Source: Oscillospiraceae bacterium (GTDB taxonomy: Bacteria; Bacillota; Clostridia; Oscillospirales; CAG-272). From it: a stretch of 64,000 nucleotides of DNA. Both the position numbers and the translations under genes were made by a program. Of the stretch, positions 28,988 to 38,486 are shown in pieces (the first letter of the stretch is position 1; each line of letters opens with the position of its first letter). The notes under the pieces were generated by a model. The model saw only the letters and a program-made list of their open reading frames with translations. It did not search any database and was not told the DNA's origin. The stretch lies in the NCBI GenBank assembly GCA_015064385.1, contig SVSI01000001.1:29637-93636 (forward strand). The letters are read 5' to 3'.

Positions 28988-29893
28988 ATGGATAAAATAA
29001 CAGGCGCAAACGCAGTGCGCGAAAACCTCGCCGCCGCAAGTGCCGCGGTTTCAAAAAGAATGCTCGTTTACAACGCGCATATAAGGGAGCTTGCGTACCT
29101 CATCGTGAGCGAAACGCTCAGCGAGGATAACGCGTACGATTTTGAGCTCGCGTGCGACGGCATAAGAAGCCGCTACAACGAGTTTGTATCAAATGGCGCG
29201 CAAGCGAGTCCCGATATGGAAAACGCTGAGCATAAGGTAAAATTCTGCTCGTTCGTTTCCGATTTTCTTGCCGAGCGCGGAATATATCCTGCGGAGCCCG
29301 AGAGCTTTGACGAGATTTTTGACGGCGATATAAGGATCGCCTGCTTTTCAAACCGCGCCGCGGACAGAGCGTACGGAGCATTCGCAAGGCGCATCCCGCG
29401 CGCAAGACAGGTGATTTGCGACAGCATAGCCGCACTCTGCGAGGAGGTCGCGGACGGTAGATGTGAGCTGGGGATGCTTCCGATATACTCGTCGGCAGAC
29501 GGCTTTATGCAAAACGTTTACCGATACACCGTAAGATATGCGCTCTCGCCCGTAATGAGCGTGAATATGCAGTCGGACGGTGACGTTTACGTTAGATATC
29601 TGCTTTTTTCGTCGCTCCCGTGTCTGCGAAAAAATGCTCATACAATGGTTCTGACCGTGGCATCGGACGGAAAGGACGTCTCAACTCTTCCTGCCGCACT
29701 CGGAGAATACGGGGCGCTGCTTGAGGACGTCACGTCACCCCTCCCTTCGGCGTACGGAGATTCTCCCGCCTTCCGCTTTACCTTTTCGGTAAAAGGCGCA
29801 GATATGGCGAAAATACGCACGTTTTTGCAGATAAATCACCCCAGCTTCGTGATAAACGGCATTTACGAAAAGACCGAAACGGAGAATGCGTGA
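28988..29893 (+). CDS. Hypothetical protein with prephenate-dehydratase-like middle region
   Basis: IACFSNRAADRAYGAFARRIPRARQVICDSIAALCEEVADGRCELGMLPIYSS resembles the PDT fold. Confidence 0.45.
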   Translation: MDKITGANAVRENLAAASAAVSKRMLVYNAHIRELAYLIVSETLSEDNAYDFELACDGIRSRYNEFVSNGAQASPDMENAEHKVKFCSFVSDFLAERGIYPAEPESFDEIFDGDIRIACFSNRAADRAYGAFARRIPRARQVICDSIAALCEEVADGRCELGMLPIYSSADGFMQNVYRYTVRYALSPVMSVNMQSDGDVYVRYLLFSSLPCLRKNAHTMVLTVASDGKDVSTLPAALGEYGALLEDVTSPLPSAYGDSPAFRFTFSVKGADMAKIRTFLQINHPSFVINGIYEKTETENA

Positions 29894-30518
29894 TATGACT
29901 GGCTGTGAAATAAAAGAATATTTATTAAAAAAAGGACGGCGCGCGATCGTTTTCGATACGGTCGGATCAACTAACGCGTACGTCAAGGAAAATCCGCAGG
30001 AGGCGGGAACTGTCGTGCTTGCGCTTAGTCAGAGCAGCGGACACGGACAGTACGGCAGGGTGTTTGAGTCGCCCGAGTCGGGGCTGTATATGAGCTTTTG
30101 TACTCGTTTCATTCTCGGCTTTCCGATGACGCTTGCCGCGGCGAACGCCGTTACGGACGCGCTTTGCGAGCTTTTCGGACTTTCGCTCGGCGTAAAATGG
30201 GTCAACGATATTATCGCAAGCGGCAAAAAGCTTTGCGGAATACTCGCCGAGTCGGTATTTTGCGGCGAAAAATCTTTTACCGTTATCGGAATCGGAATGA
30301 ATCTTAAAAAAGGCGGACTTTCTCCCGAAATAGAGGACGTAGCAATTTCTCTCGAGGAGATCACTGCGACCGAGCTGCCGAGTGACGTTATCGCTCTGCT
30401 TGCATTTGAGATAAGCAAAAATCTTGAAAAAGAGCTTTCGGGCAAAAAAGAAGACGTAATTAAAAAATACCGCGCAAGGTGTATAAGTAATATTCCGGAG
30501 AATGCGGTGTTTATATAA
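29886..30518 (+). CDS. birA: Biotin--[acetyl-CoA-carboxylase] ligase, catalytic domain only
   Basis: FDTVGSTNAYVKE, GHGQYGRVFESPESGLYMS, KWVNDIIASGKKLCGILAE. Confidence 0.88.
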   Translation: MRDMTGCEIKEYLLKKGRRAIVFDTVGSTNAYVKENPQEAGTVVLALSQSSGHGQYGRVFESPESGLYMSFCTRFILGFPMTLAAANAVTDALCELFGLSLGVKWVNDIIASGKKLCGILAESVFCGEKSFTVIGIGMNLKKGGLSPEIEDVAISLEEITATELPSDVIALLAFEISKNLEKELSGKKEDVIKKYRARCISNIPENAVFI

Positions 30519-30534
30519 AGAAAAGGTGTTTGAA

Positions 30535-31419
30535 ATGAAGATAAGTGAGATCTTAAAGAAAAACGAATTTTCAATATCGTTTGAGGTGTTTCCGCCGAAA
30601 ACGGACGGCAGCTTTGACAGCGTAAAGCACGCTACCGAAGAAATAGCCAAGCTGCGCCCCTCGTTTATGAGCGTTACATACGGCGCGGGCGGCGGAACGA
30701 GCAAATACACTCTTGAAATAGCAAAAAACATAAAGGACAGCTACAGCGTACCCACGCTCGCGCACCTAACCTGCGTGTCTTCGACGAGGGAAACGGTGAG
30801 AGAGCGTATCGAGGAGATGAAGCGCTTCGGCATAGAGAATATTATGGCGCTTCGCGGTGATCTTACGGACGAGCTGCGTCAAAGCGACCGCACGGCGTGG
30901 GACTACCGTCACGCAGTTGACCTCATTTACGACATAAAAAACAGCGGAAACGAATTTTGCATCGGAGGAGCGTGCTACCCCGAGGTACACCCCGAAAGCA
31001 AGGACCAGAAGGACGATATAAAGTACTTAAAGGAAAAGGTTGACGCGGGTTGCGATTTTCTTACCACGCAGATGTTTTTTGACAACAATCTTCTCTACAA
31101 TTTCCTTTATAAGATCCGCGAAGCGGGCATAAAAGTTCCGATAATTGCGGGAATTATGCCGATAACGAGCGGAACGCAGGTGGAACGTGCGATAAAGCTC
31201 TCGGGCTCGTTTATGCCGCAGAGATTCAAGAGTATAGTCGATAAGTTCGGAAACGATCCCGAGGCAATGAAGCAGGCGGGAATCGCGTACGCTACCGATC
31301 AGATAATAGACCTTTACGCCAACGGAATAACGAGCGTCCACGTTTATTCTATGAATAAGCCCGACGTTGCCGAAAAGATAAAGGCAAATCTGTCGGACAT
31401 TATAGGAAAGCAGTGTTGA
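30535..31419 (+). CDS. metF: Methylenetetrahydrofolate reductase
   Basis: SFEVFPPKTDG, SVTYGAGGGTSKYT, GGACYPEVHPES, TQMFFDN. Confidence 0.96.
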   Translation: MKISEILKKNEFSISFEVFPPKTDGSFDSVKHATEEIAKLRPSFMSVTYGAGGGTSKYTLEIAKNIKDSYSVPTLAHLTCVSSTRETVRERIEEMKRFGIENIMALRGDLTDELRQSDRTAWDYRHAVDLIYDIKNSGNEFCIGGACYPEVHPESKDQKDDIKYLKEKVDAGCDFLTTQMFFDNNLLYNFLYKIREAGIKVPIIAGIMPITSGTQVERAIKLSGSFMPQRFKSIVDKFGNDPEAMKQAGIAYATDQIIDLYANGITSVHVYSMNKPDVAEKIKANLSDIIGKQC

Positions 31420-32027
31420 CCGCCGTTTCCGTCCGTTCCTACGGAGCGGCAGAATATAACAAAAAAGAAATATGCCGCTATGCGGGAGCCGCTCTCGGCA
31501 ACGAGGATCTCGAGCTTCTTATAGACGAGTGTATCGGAGAGATAAACGAGAACACTCTCGGAAGAGTGTGCTGTCGCGAATTTGACGTGGCAAAAAAGGA
31601 CGGGATCCTCGATCTCGGCTTTGTAAAGACGTCTTCAAGCGATCTTGCGAAAAATCTCGACGGATGCGAGAGTATTATACTCTTCGGCGCGACCGTTGGG
31701 TTTGACATTGACCGCCTTATATCGAAATATTCGCGAGTGTCCCCGCTGAAAGCTCTCGTTTTTGAGGCAATAGGAGCAGAGCGGGTAGAGCTGCTTTGCG
31801 ATACCTTTGCAAGGGAGATCGCGAAAGAGAAGCACGCCATCGGCAAAGCTTGCCGCGCACGATTTAGTCCGGGATACGGAGATCTCCCGCTTGAGATCCA
31901 AAGGGAGATCGTTTCGGTTCTCGACTGCCAAAGAAAGATAGGGCTGACGCTCAACTCCTCGCTTTTGATGTCACCGTCAAAGTCGGTTACCGCTATAATA
32001 GGCGTATATCCCGAAAAAGCGAGATAG
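31413..32027 (+). CDS. B12-dependent methionine synthase reactivation-domain protein
   Basis: ARFSPGYGDLPLEIQREIVSVLDCQRKIGLTLNSSLLMSPSKSVTAIIGV. Confidence 0.9.
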   Translation: MLTAVSVRSYGAAEYNKKEICRYAGAALGNEDLELLIDECIGEINENTLGRVCCREFDVAKKDGILDLGFVKTSSSDLAKNLDGCESIILFGATVGFDIDRLISKYSRVSPLKALVFEAIGAERVELLCDTFAREIAKEKHAIGKACRARFSPGYGDLPLEIQREIVSVLDCQRKIGLTLNSSLLMSPSKSVTAIIGVYPEKAR

Positions 32028-32042
32028 ATCAGGAGAAACAAA

Positions 32043-34451
32043 GTGAACGTAAGAGAATTTCTGAAAAACAACATCGTTTATCTGGACGGCGCTATGGGGA
32101 CCATCCTTCAGGAAAGAGGGCTCGGCGTAGGCGAGCTTCCCGAAAGGTGGAACGTAAGTCATCCGGACGTGATAAGAGAGATACACAAGGCGTATTTTGA
32201 TGCGGGATCGAATATAGTTTGCACGAACACCTTTGGTGCAAACGTTCTTAAATATTCACCGGACGAGCTTGAGAGCGTAGTCAAAGCGGCTCTTGAAAAC
32301 GCGTTTGCGGCAAGAGAGGAAAGCACCTCGCCTCAGGAAAAGTTCGTCGCGCTCGATATTGGACCGCTCGGCAGAATGCTTGCCCCGTACGGTGACCTCG
32401 ATTTCGAGGAGGCAATTGCCGTCTTTTCCGAGACGGTAAAGCTGGGCGCGCGTTACGGTGCCGATCTTATCTTTATCGAGACCTTCAGCGACAGCTATGA
32501 AACGAAGGCGGCAGTACTTGCCGCAAAGGAAAACAGCGATCTTCCCGTTTTCGTGTCGAACGCTTATGGAGAAGACTCCAAGCTGATGACGGGCGCATCC
32601 CCCGCTGCTATGGTCGCACTTCTCGAGGGACTCGGAGCGGACGCTATCGGAGCAAACTGCTCAAGAGGTCCAAAGGCGCTTGAGGGGGTTGTCTGCGAGT
32701 ATCTGAAATATTCGTCGCTGCCCGTTATTTTCAAGCCCAACGCAGGACTTCCGCGCGTTGAAAACTTAAAAACCGTTTACGATCTTTCTGCCGAGGATTT
32801 TTCACTTGAGGTAGAAGAGCTTGTCAAAAAGGGCGTGCGCGTCGTCGGTGGATGTTGCGGAACCTCTCCGGAATATATTGCTAAAACGGTAAAGGCGTGT
32901 ACTGACATCAAGGTGCAGACAGTTGAAAAGAAGAATATTACGGCGGTGTCCTCTTATACTCACGCGGTAGTGTTCGGAGAAAAGCCGATACTTATAGGCG
33001 AGAGGATCAATCCTACGGGCAAAAAACGCTTTAAGGAAGCGCTGAAAAGCAACGATGTAAACTATATTCTGAAAGAGGGACTCGATCAGCAGAGTGCGGG
33101 TGCGGAAATACTTGACGTAAACGTTGGTCTGCCCGAGATCGACGAGCGCAAGATGCTTACGAGCGTTATGAGCGAGCTTCAGGCGGTCAGCGATCTTCCT
33201 CTCCAGATAGACACCTCAAACGGGGATGCAATGGAAAAGGCACTTCGCCGATATAACGGAAAAGCGATGATAAACTCGGTGAACGGCACGAAGGAAAGCA
33301 TGGACCGCGTTTTCCCGCTTGCAAAAAAGTACGGCGGACTGATCGTTGCCCTCACGCTTGACGAAAAGGGAATACCCGCTCTCGCCGAAGAGCGTCTTGA
33401 AATAGCAAAAAAGATACTTTCAGAGGCAGAGAGCTACGGAATTGACAAAAAAGATATTATTTTCGATCCGCTCGCGCTTACGATAAGTGCAGATCAAAAC
33501 GCCGCAAAGGAAACCCTGCGTGCGGTAAAAATGATAAAAGAAGAGCTTGGCTGTCACACCTCACTCGGTGTGTCAAACGTCTCGTTTGGACTACCGAACA
33601 GAGATTTTATAAATTCGACCTTCTTTGCTCTCGCTATGCAAAACGGACTTTCCGCGGCGATAATGAACCCCTATTCGCTTGAGATGATGAAGGCGTACAG
33701 AAGCTATCTTGCGCTCTCGGGAATGGATGAAAACTGCGGTGACTATATCACTTTTGCTCAAAGTGTAAGCGTTGAGACGCCTACCTTGACGACCGTTTCG
33801 TCGCAGACGAAGGATGCGTCTTCGGAAAACACGCTCCGTGCGGCTATAATAAAGGGTCTCCGCGACAGTGCGGCAAGTATCAGCCGCGAGCTGCTTCGGG
33901 AGAAGGACGGACTTGACATAGTAAACGGCGAGATAATCCCTGCGCTTGATACCGTTGGCGAGCAGTACGAGAAAAAGACGCTCTATCTGCCCCAGCTCCT
34001 TATGAGCGCAGAGGCGGCAAAGGCGGCGTTTGAGCAGATCAAGGCAGCTATGCCGAGCGGTAAGGCGGCAACGAAATGCCCGTTTGTCATAGCGACCGTT
34101 AAGGGAGATATACACGATATAGGCAAAAACATCGTGCGCCTTATTCTTGAAAATTACGCGTTTGACGTATGCGACCTCGGTCGTGACGTTCCTCCGTGTG
34201 AGATAGTAAACAAGGTACTTGAGCTCAATGCGCCCCTCGTGGGACTCAGCGCGCTTATGACGACTACCGTTCCCGCAATGGAGGAAACGATAAAGCTTCT
34301 GCGTGAAAAAGCCCCGTTTTGTAAGATACTCGTAGGCGGCGCGGTGCTTAATGAGGAGTACGCAAAGCTCGTTGGAGCAGATAAATATGCGCGTGACGCG
34401 ATGGAAGCGCTCAGATATGCAGACGAGGTGTTTGAGTCTGTTAAAAAATAA
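32043..34451 (+). CDS. metH: Methionine synthase, Hcy/folate/B12 modules (no reactivation domain)
   Basis: YLDGAMGTILQERG, ERINPTGKKRFKEAL, IATVKGDIHDIGKNIV. Confidence 0.95.
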   Translation: MNVREFLKNNIVYLDGAMGTILQERGLGVGELPERWNVSHPDVIREIHKAYFDAGSNIVCTNTFGANVLKYSPDELESVVKAALENAFAAREESTSPQEKFVALDIGPLGRMLAPYGDLDFEEAIAVFSETVKLGARYGADLIFIETFSDSYETKAAVLAAKENSDLPVFVSNAYGEDSKLMTGASPAAMVALLEGLGADAIGANCSRGPKALEGVVCEYLKYSSLPVIFKPNAGLPRVENLKTVYDLSAEDFSLEVEELVKKGVRVVGGCCGTSPEYIAKTVKACTDIKVQTVEKKNITAVSSYTHAVVFGEKPILIGERINPTGKKRFKEALKSNDVNYILKEGLDQQSAGAEILDVNVGLPEIDERKMLTSVMSELQAVSDLPLQIDTSNGDAMEKALRRYNGKAMINSVNGTKESMDRVFPLAKKYGGLIVALTLDEKGIPALAEERLEIAKKILSEAESYGIDKKDIIFDPLALTISADQNAAKETLRAVKMIKEELGCHTSLGVSNVSFGLPNRDFINSTFFALAMQNGLSAAIMNPYSLEMMKAYRSYLALSGMDENCGDYITFAQSVSVETPTLTTVSSQTKDASSENTLRAAIIKGLRDSAASISRELLREKDGLDIVNGEIIPALDTVGEQYEKKTLYLPQLLMSAEAAKAAFEQIKAAMPSGKAATKCPFVIATVKGDIHDIGKNIVRLILENYAFDVCDLGRDVPPCEIVNKVLELNAPLVGLSALMTTTVPAMEETIKLLREKAPFCKILVGGAVLNEEYAKLVGADKYARDAMEALRYADEVFESVKK

Positions 34452-34463
34452 TCGGTGATTTTT

Positions 34464-35402
34464 ATGAAGAAAAAGATTTTCATAATTTCGGGGATCTTTT
34501 TGCTCGCTGTTGTGGCGGTGCTTGCCGTGGTTTTTATTACGCGAGACGAGAAGACCTCTGATATTTCCATTGATATTAACGATACCTTGCCCGACGGTAA
34601 CGGTAAAAAAGCGACCGTGATTCTTCTTGGCGGCCAGTCCAACGCTTCGGGTTGCAGCTTTGACGAGTATCTTAAGAAAAACGTCTCAAAAGAGAAGTAC
34701 GCTGAGTACGAAAACGGATTTGATAACGTTTATATCAACTATCACGTGACAGATTCAAACGTATCCGGCGGCTTCGTTAAATGCGCGGTTCGTCAAGGAG
34801 AGCTTGGAGAGCGTTTCGGCCCCGAGCTCGGACTTGCCGAGAAGCTTCACGAGCAATATCCCGAAAAAACGTTTTTTATTATAAAATGCGCGTGGGGCGG
34901 CTCCAACCTTTTCAGGCAGTGGCGTTCGCCATCGTCAATGGGCAAAACGGGAGAGATGTACGCGTATTTTGATGCATTCGTAAAAACGAGTTTGCAGTAT
35001 CTTGACAGCAAAAATTATGACGTAGAGATAGCGGGTATGTGCTGGATGCAGGGTGAATCGGATTCGGTTTCCAAAGAAAGCGCCAAGGATTACGCGAAGA
35101 ATCTGAAGAAATTTATAAAAGACGTTCGCAAAAGCTTTGAAGAGTATGCACCCGGTGGCGGAATTGCTTTCGTTGACGCTTACATAGCGGATAATCCGTC
35201 GCTTTGGACGTACTGCGACGTAGTCAATGAGAAAAAGCGAGAGGTTGCCGAGCTTTCAAGTATCAACACCGTTGTTGATACCGGATCGCTCGTCTGTTCT
35301 GAAGAACCCGAGAACGAGCCGGACATCCCACACTACGATTCAATGAGCGAGATAAAGCTCGGACATCTGTTTGCTGAACAGATAATGAAATTTATAGGAT
35401 AA
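34464..35402 (+). CDS. SASA/CE6-type carbohydrate esterase, membrane-anchored
   Basis: VILLGGQSNASG, CAWGGSNLFRQW, CWMQGESDS. Confidence 0.82.
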   Translation: MKKKIFIISGIFLLAVVAVLAVVFITRDEKTSDISIDINDTLPDGNGKKATVILLGGQSNASGCSFDEYLKKNVSKEKYAEYENGFDNVYINYHVTDSNVSGGFVKCAVRQGELGERFGPELGLAEKLHEQYPEKTFFIIKCAWGGSNLFRQWRSPSSMGKTGEMYAYFDAFVKTSLQYLDSKNYDVEIAGMCWMQGESDSVSKESAKDYAKNLKKFIKDVRKSFEEYAPGGGIAFVDAYIADNPSLWTYCDVVNEKKREVAELSSINTVVDTGSLVCSEEPENEPDIPHYDSMSEIKLGHLFAEQIMKFIG

Positions 35403-35405
35403 AAT

Positions 35406-35796
35406 AAAAAAGCAGAGACCGAAATCCGGGATGTTCTTAGCAGATAAATAAGATAGGGGTATGGGCGCATCCCGATGCATTTGTAAAACAAATGCGAAAC
35501 CGGCGATAAAACAGAAGGGAGAGTCATGCGGAAGCAAAATTCCGTAAGACTCTCTCTTTTTCTGCTGTCTATGAGTGATATTCTTTGCTTTCGCAAAGAG
35601 TGATATTGCCCTTGCGGGCAGTGATATTGTTCGGTTACGCCTCACAGTGATATTCTATTCGCCTCAAAAACTCGCGAAGCGAATACCACTCGGAGTGAGC
35701 CGAATATCACTGCGTAGCAATATCACTCGCCGCAGGCGAATAGAACCGGCGTGATACTCCGATAAGAGCATCACGCCAAAAGGTCTCTGCTTTTTT
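35406..35796 (+). repeat. Terminator-nested hairpin-array element, copy B
   Basis: 15-bp outer stem AAAAAAGCAGAGACC/GGTCTCTGCTTTTTT; AGTGATATT and AATATCACT repeats around mini-hairpins; GGCGTGATACTC/GAGCATCACGCC hairpin. Confidence 0.85.
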
Positions 35797-38218
35797 ATGC
35801 CGCGTCATTTATACGAATGACCGCAACGCTCACGTCGTCCGCGCGGTCTTTTTCTTTGACGGCACGTGAGTATATCTCCCTTGCGGTTTCCTCGGGGGAC
35901 GATTTTGCACAAGATATTATCACCTCGGGTACCCAAAGGGCGTCCTCGAGACAATGTGCAACTCCGTCACTCATCATTACCACGAGGTCTCCGCTCTGAA
36001 GCGTCATTTTGATATTTTCTGCGTTTATCTCTCGCGTGATACCGAGGGGCATCGTGCTTGCATCTATCTTGAACAGATTTCCGTTTCTCAGGATATAGGA
36101 GGCGGCAGCACCGCATTTTACGAAAGTCCCCTCGCCCGAGAGCTCGTCAAACTCAAAGAGATCTACCGTGCAGTGGCACTCCTCCGAGCGCGAGCGAATG
36201 AAATTTGAGAGCATTTTCATAGTCACGTTCTTGAAATTTCCGGCGGACAGCATCTTTTCTATAAAAAGTGCGGATATTTCGGCACATTCGGCGGCGCGCG
36301 GTCCGCTTCCCATACCGTCGCAGATCATAGCGTAGCTTAGCTTCAAATCGGAGCGGAAGGTACGTATCACGTCTCCGCTTTCCTTTTCATCCTTCTTTTT
36401 GCCTGCAATGGTAAAGCTGTCGGTAGTAAAGCGCTCCTTGCTTTCAAGAGTCATCGTGACGTAGTCTCCGTCGAAAACGAATTTCGGATCGTCGAGAAAC
36501 AGTCCGGTCTCGTCGCTGAGTGCTTTTTTTATCTCGGCCGAGGTGACCGCAAGCGTACCGATGTCTATTCCCGAGGCAACGAGCGTCTTTTTGCGCTTGC
36601 CCCAAGCGCCCCACGCGCAAGAGCGCACCCCAAGAACTCCGAGTGTTTCCGAGGCGCGCTTTGCAAGCTCGTCGTCAGACTCGAATTCCTTGTCGCTCTC
36701 ATGCACCGCGTCTCGAAGAAGCTCGGACATTGCCTCGTAATCGAGCGCGAAAAGCTCGGTCTTATCGCGCTTTACAGCACTCTCGAGCAGCTCTGCCGTA
36801 CCTGCGTTAAGATCGGATATTATTCTTTCAACGCTTCGACAGCGTTTTCTGAATTTCTCGTCAAGATCCTCGCGCGCAAGCGTACCGCCCACGCGTATCT
36901 TGTTAACTATTGCATCGACCGTCTCGGAGCTTTCCTCGTAATCCTTTTGCCAGCATAATACGTTCAGCGGACAGTGACGGCAATGCTTGCTTATTACTGC
37001 GTTGCACATCTCTCTTATCTCGTAGGTGTACGGATGTCTGTGCGAGTCCGACATTTTCAGAAAGGTGGTGGCAAGCGCGTCAAATGATTCTGACATAGCG
37101 GATAGCCGGTTTCTCTCGCTCGTCCGCCTTTTTTCTTCCGCAAACCTTTGCTCAACGCTTTCGTGGACTCCCGAAAAGAATTTGAAGGAGGGAAGCACCG
37201 AGCTTTTTGCAAGCGGCCAGAAGATCACGGCGGTAAAAAGTATATTGCCCGCAAGAGGGAGCAGAGCAGACACGCCGCCCGTATAAAGAAGCATTATAAA
37301 GGTAAGTACGGACGAGATAAATACCGATGCGCCGATGCCTACCGTCCGCAGAGCGCCCGACACCATACCGAGTACGGCAAAGGCGGGTGCGACCAAGGGA
37401 TCAAAGGCAAGTCCGCAAATTATTCCTACCAGCGTTCCGCGTAGAAATCCGTTCGTCCAGGACGTATAGAAAACTATAAAGGATACTGCAATGGCGGCAA
37501 AGGACAGCCCGAAGAATACGTGCTCGCGAAGTGAGTAAACGAGCACGAAAAGAAGCACGCACACCGAAAAGTCACGCAGAGTTGAGGAGACGTTTCTGCC
37601 GAGCGCACAGCGAAAAGCTGCCGTGAAAATGGGGATCGACGCCGTCATAAAGAGCATTGCGAAAACCGACTCGGCAGAAAAGCGCATAGATATTACGTTT
37701 CCAAGACCGAGCGCAAATCCGGCGAGCGTGCCGATAAGACATCTTAAGGTGAGATTTTCTTCAAAGCTTTTTACGGAAATGCTCGCGTCCGCATTTGACG
37801 ACAGCACGAGCCGTGCTCCGAGAGTTACCGTGTAAGCGATAACGCTTGCGGCGACCGCTTCGCCCGATACTATCGCGCCTGCGAGTGCACCTATGTAAAC
37901 GAACACCGTTCCCGCGTACCCCGATGCACAGATAAGCGCGAGAGCAAACGGACGGCAGTTATAGAAAATCTTTGCACCCGCAAACAAAAATCCGAGTATG
38001 CCGAAGAAGAGCGAAAAGGCGACTCGCCTCTTTATTCGGTAGCTTTCGCTGACGTTCGCGTTTTCGGCCGCCTTTCCGAGCACGAGCTTGTCCTGTTCCT
38101 GTCCCAAAGTACCCAAAAACGAAAGCGTTGCCTTTTTTACACCGCGGAGTCGGTCGGAGACCTCTTTGTAAATCCGCCTTAACAGTTTATTTGCCCGATT
38201 GTACGTATTATTTTGCAT
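35795..38218 (-). CDS. spoIIE: Stage II sporulation protein E (PP2C phosphatase)
   Basis: Multi-TM N-terminus; LSYAMICDGMGSGPRAAECAEIS; VVMMSDGVAHCLED. Confidence 0.94.
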   Translation of the reverse strand: MQNNTYNRANKLLRRIYKEVSDRLRGVKKATLSFLGTLGQEQDKLVLGKAAENANVSESYRIKRRVAFSLFFGILGFLFAGAKIFYNCRPFALALICASGYAGTVFVYIGALAGAIVSGEAVAASVIAYTVTLGARLVLSSNADASISVKSFEENLTLRCLIGTLAGFALGLGNVISMRFSAESVFAMLFMTASIPIFTAAFRCALGRNVSSTLRDFSVCVLLFVLVYSLREHVFFGLSFAAIAVSFIVFYTSWTNGFLRGTLVGIICGLAFDPLVAPAFAVLGMVSGALRTVGIGASVFISSVLTFIMLLYTGGVSALLPLAGNILFTAVIFWPLAKSSVLPSFKFFSGVHESVEQRFAEEKRRTSERNRLSAMSESFDALATTFLKMSDSHRHPYTYEIREMCNAVISKHCRHCPLNVLCWQKDYEESSETVDAIVNKIRVGGTLAREDLDEKFRKRCRSVERIISDLNAGTAELLESAVKRDKTELFALDYEAMSELLRDAVHESDKEFESDDELAKRASETLGVLGVRSCAWGAWGKRKKTLVASGIDIGTLAVTSAEIKKALSDETGLFLDDPKFVFDGDYVTMTLESKERFTTDSFTIAGKKKDEKESGDVIRTFRSDLKLSYAMICDGMGSGPRAAECAEISALFIEKMLSAGNFKNVTMKMLSNFIRSRSEECHCTVDLFEFDELSGEGTFVKCGAAASYILRNGNLFKIDASTMPLGITREINAENIKMTLQSGDLVVMMSDGVAHCLEDALWVPEVIISCAKSSPEETAREIYSRAVKEKDRADDVSVAVIRINDAA

Positions 38219-38486
38219 TTTTTCGATTCCTTTCGATTTTTACGAGATTTGTGTTTATTATTTTACAATATCCGCGTTAAATAAAAGGTCGAAAGAGAGA
38301 TGGCGCGAAAAATAAGTTTTGGACGGTTTTTATCGCAGAGAGCACTAAAAGAGCGCTTTTTACGGTAAAAGGCAGAAAAAGCAAAGGTAAAAAAGTGCGA
38401 ACGTCAAATTTTTTGCATAAAAGGGAAACAAACGGCAAAAATAAGAAGGACAAATTCAAAAGAAAAAGGAAGGATTAGTTTCAAAA

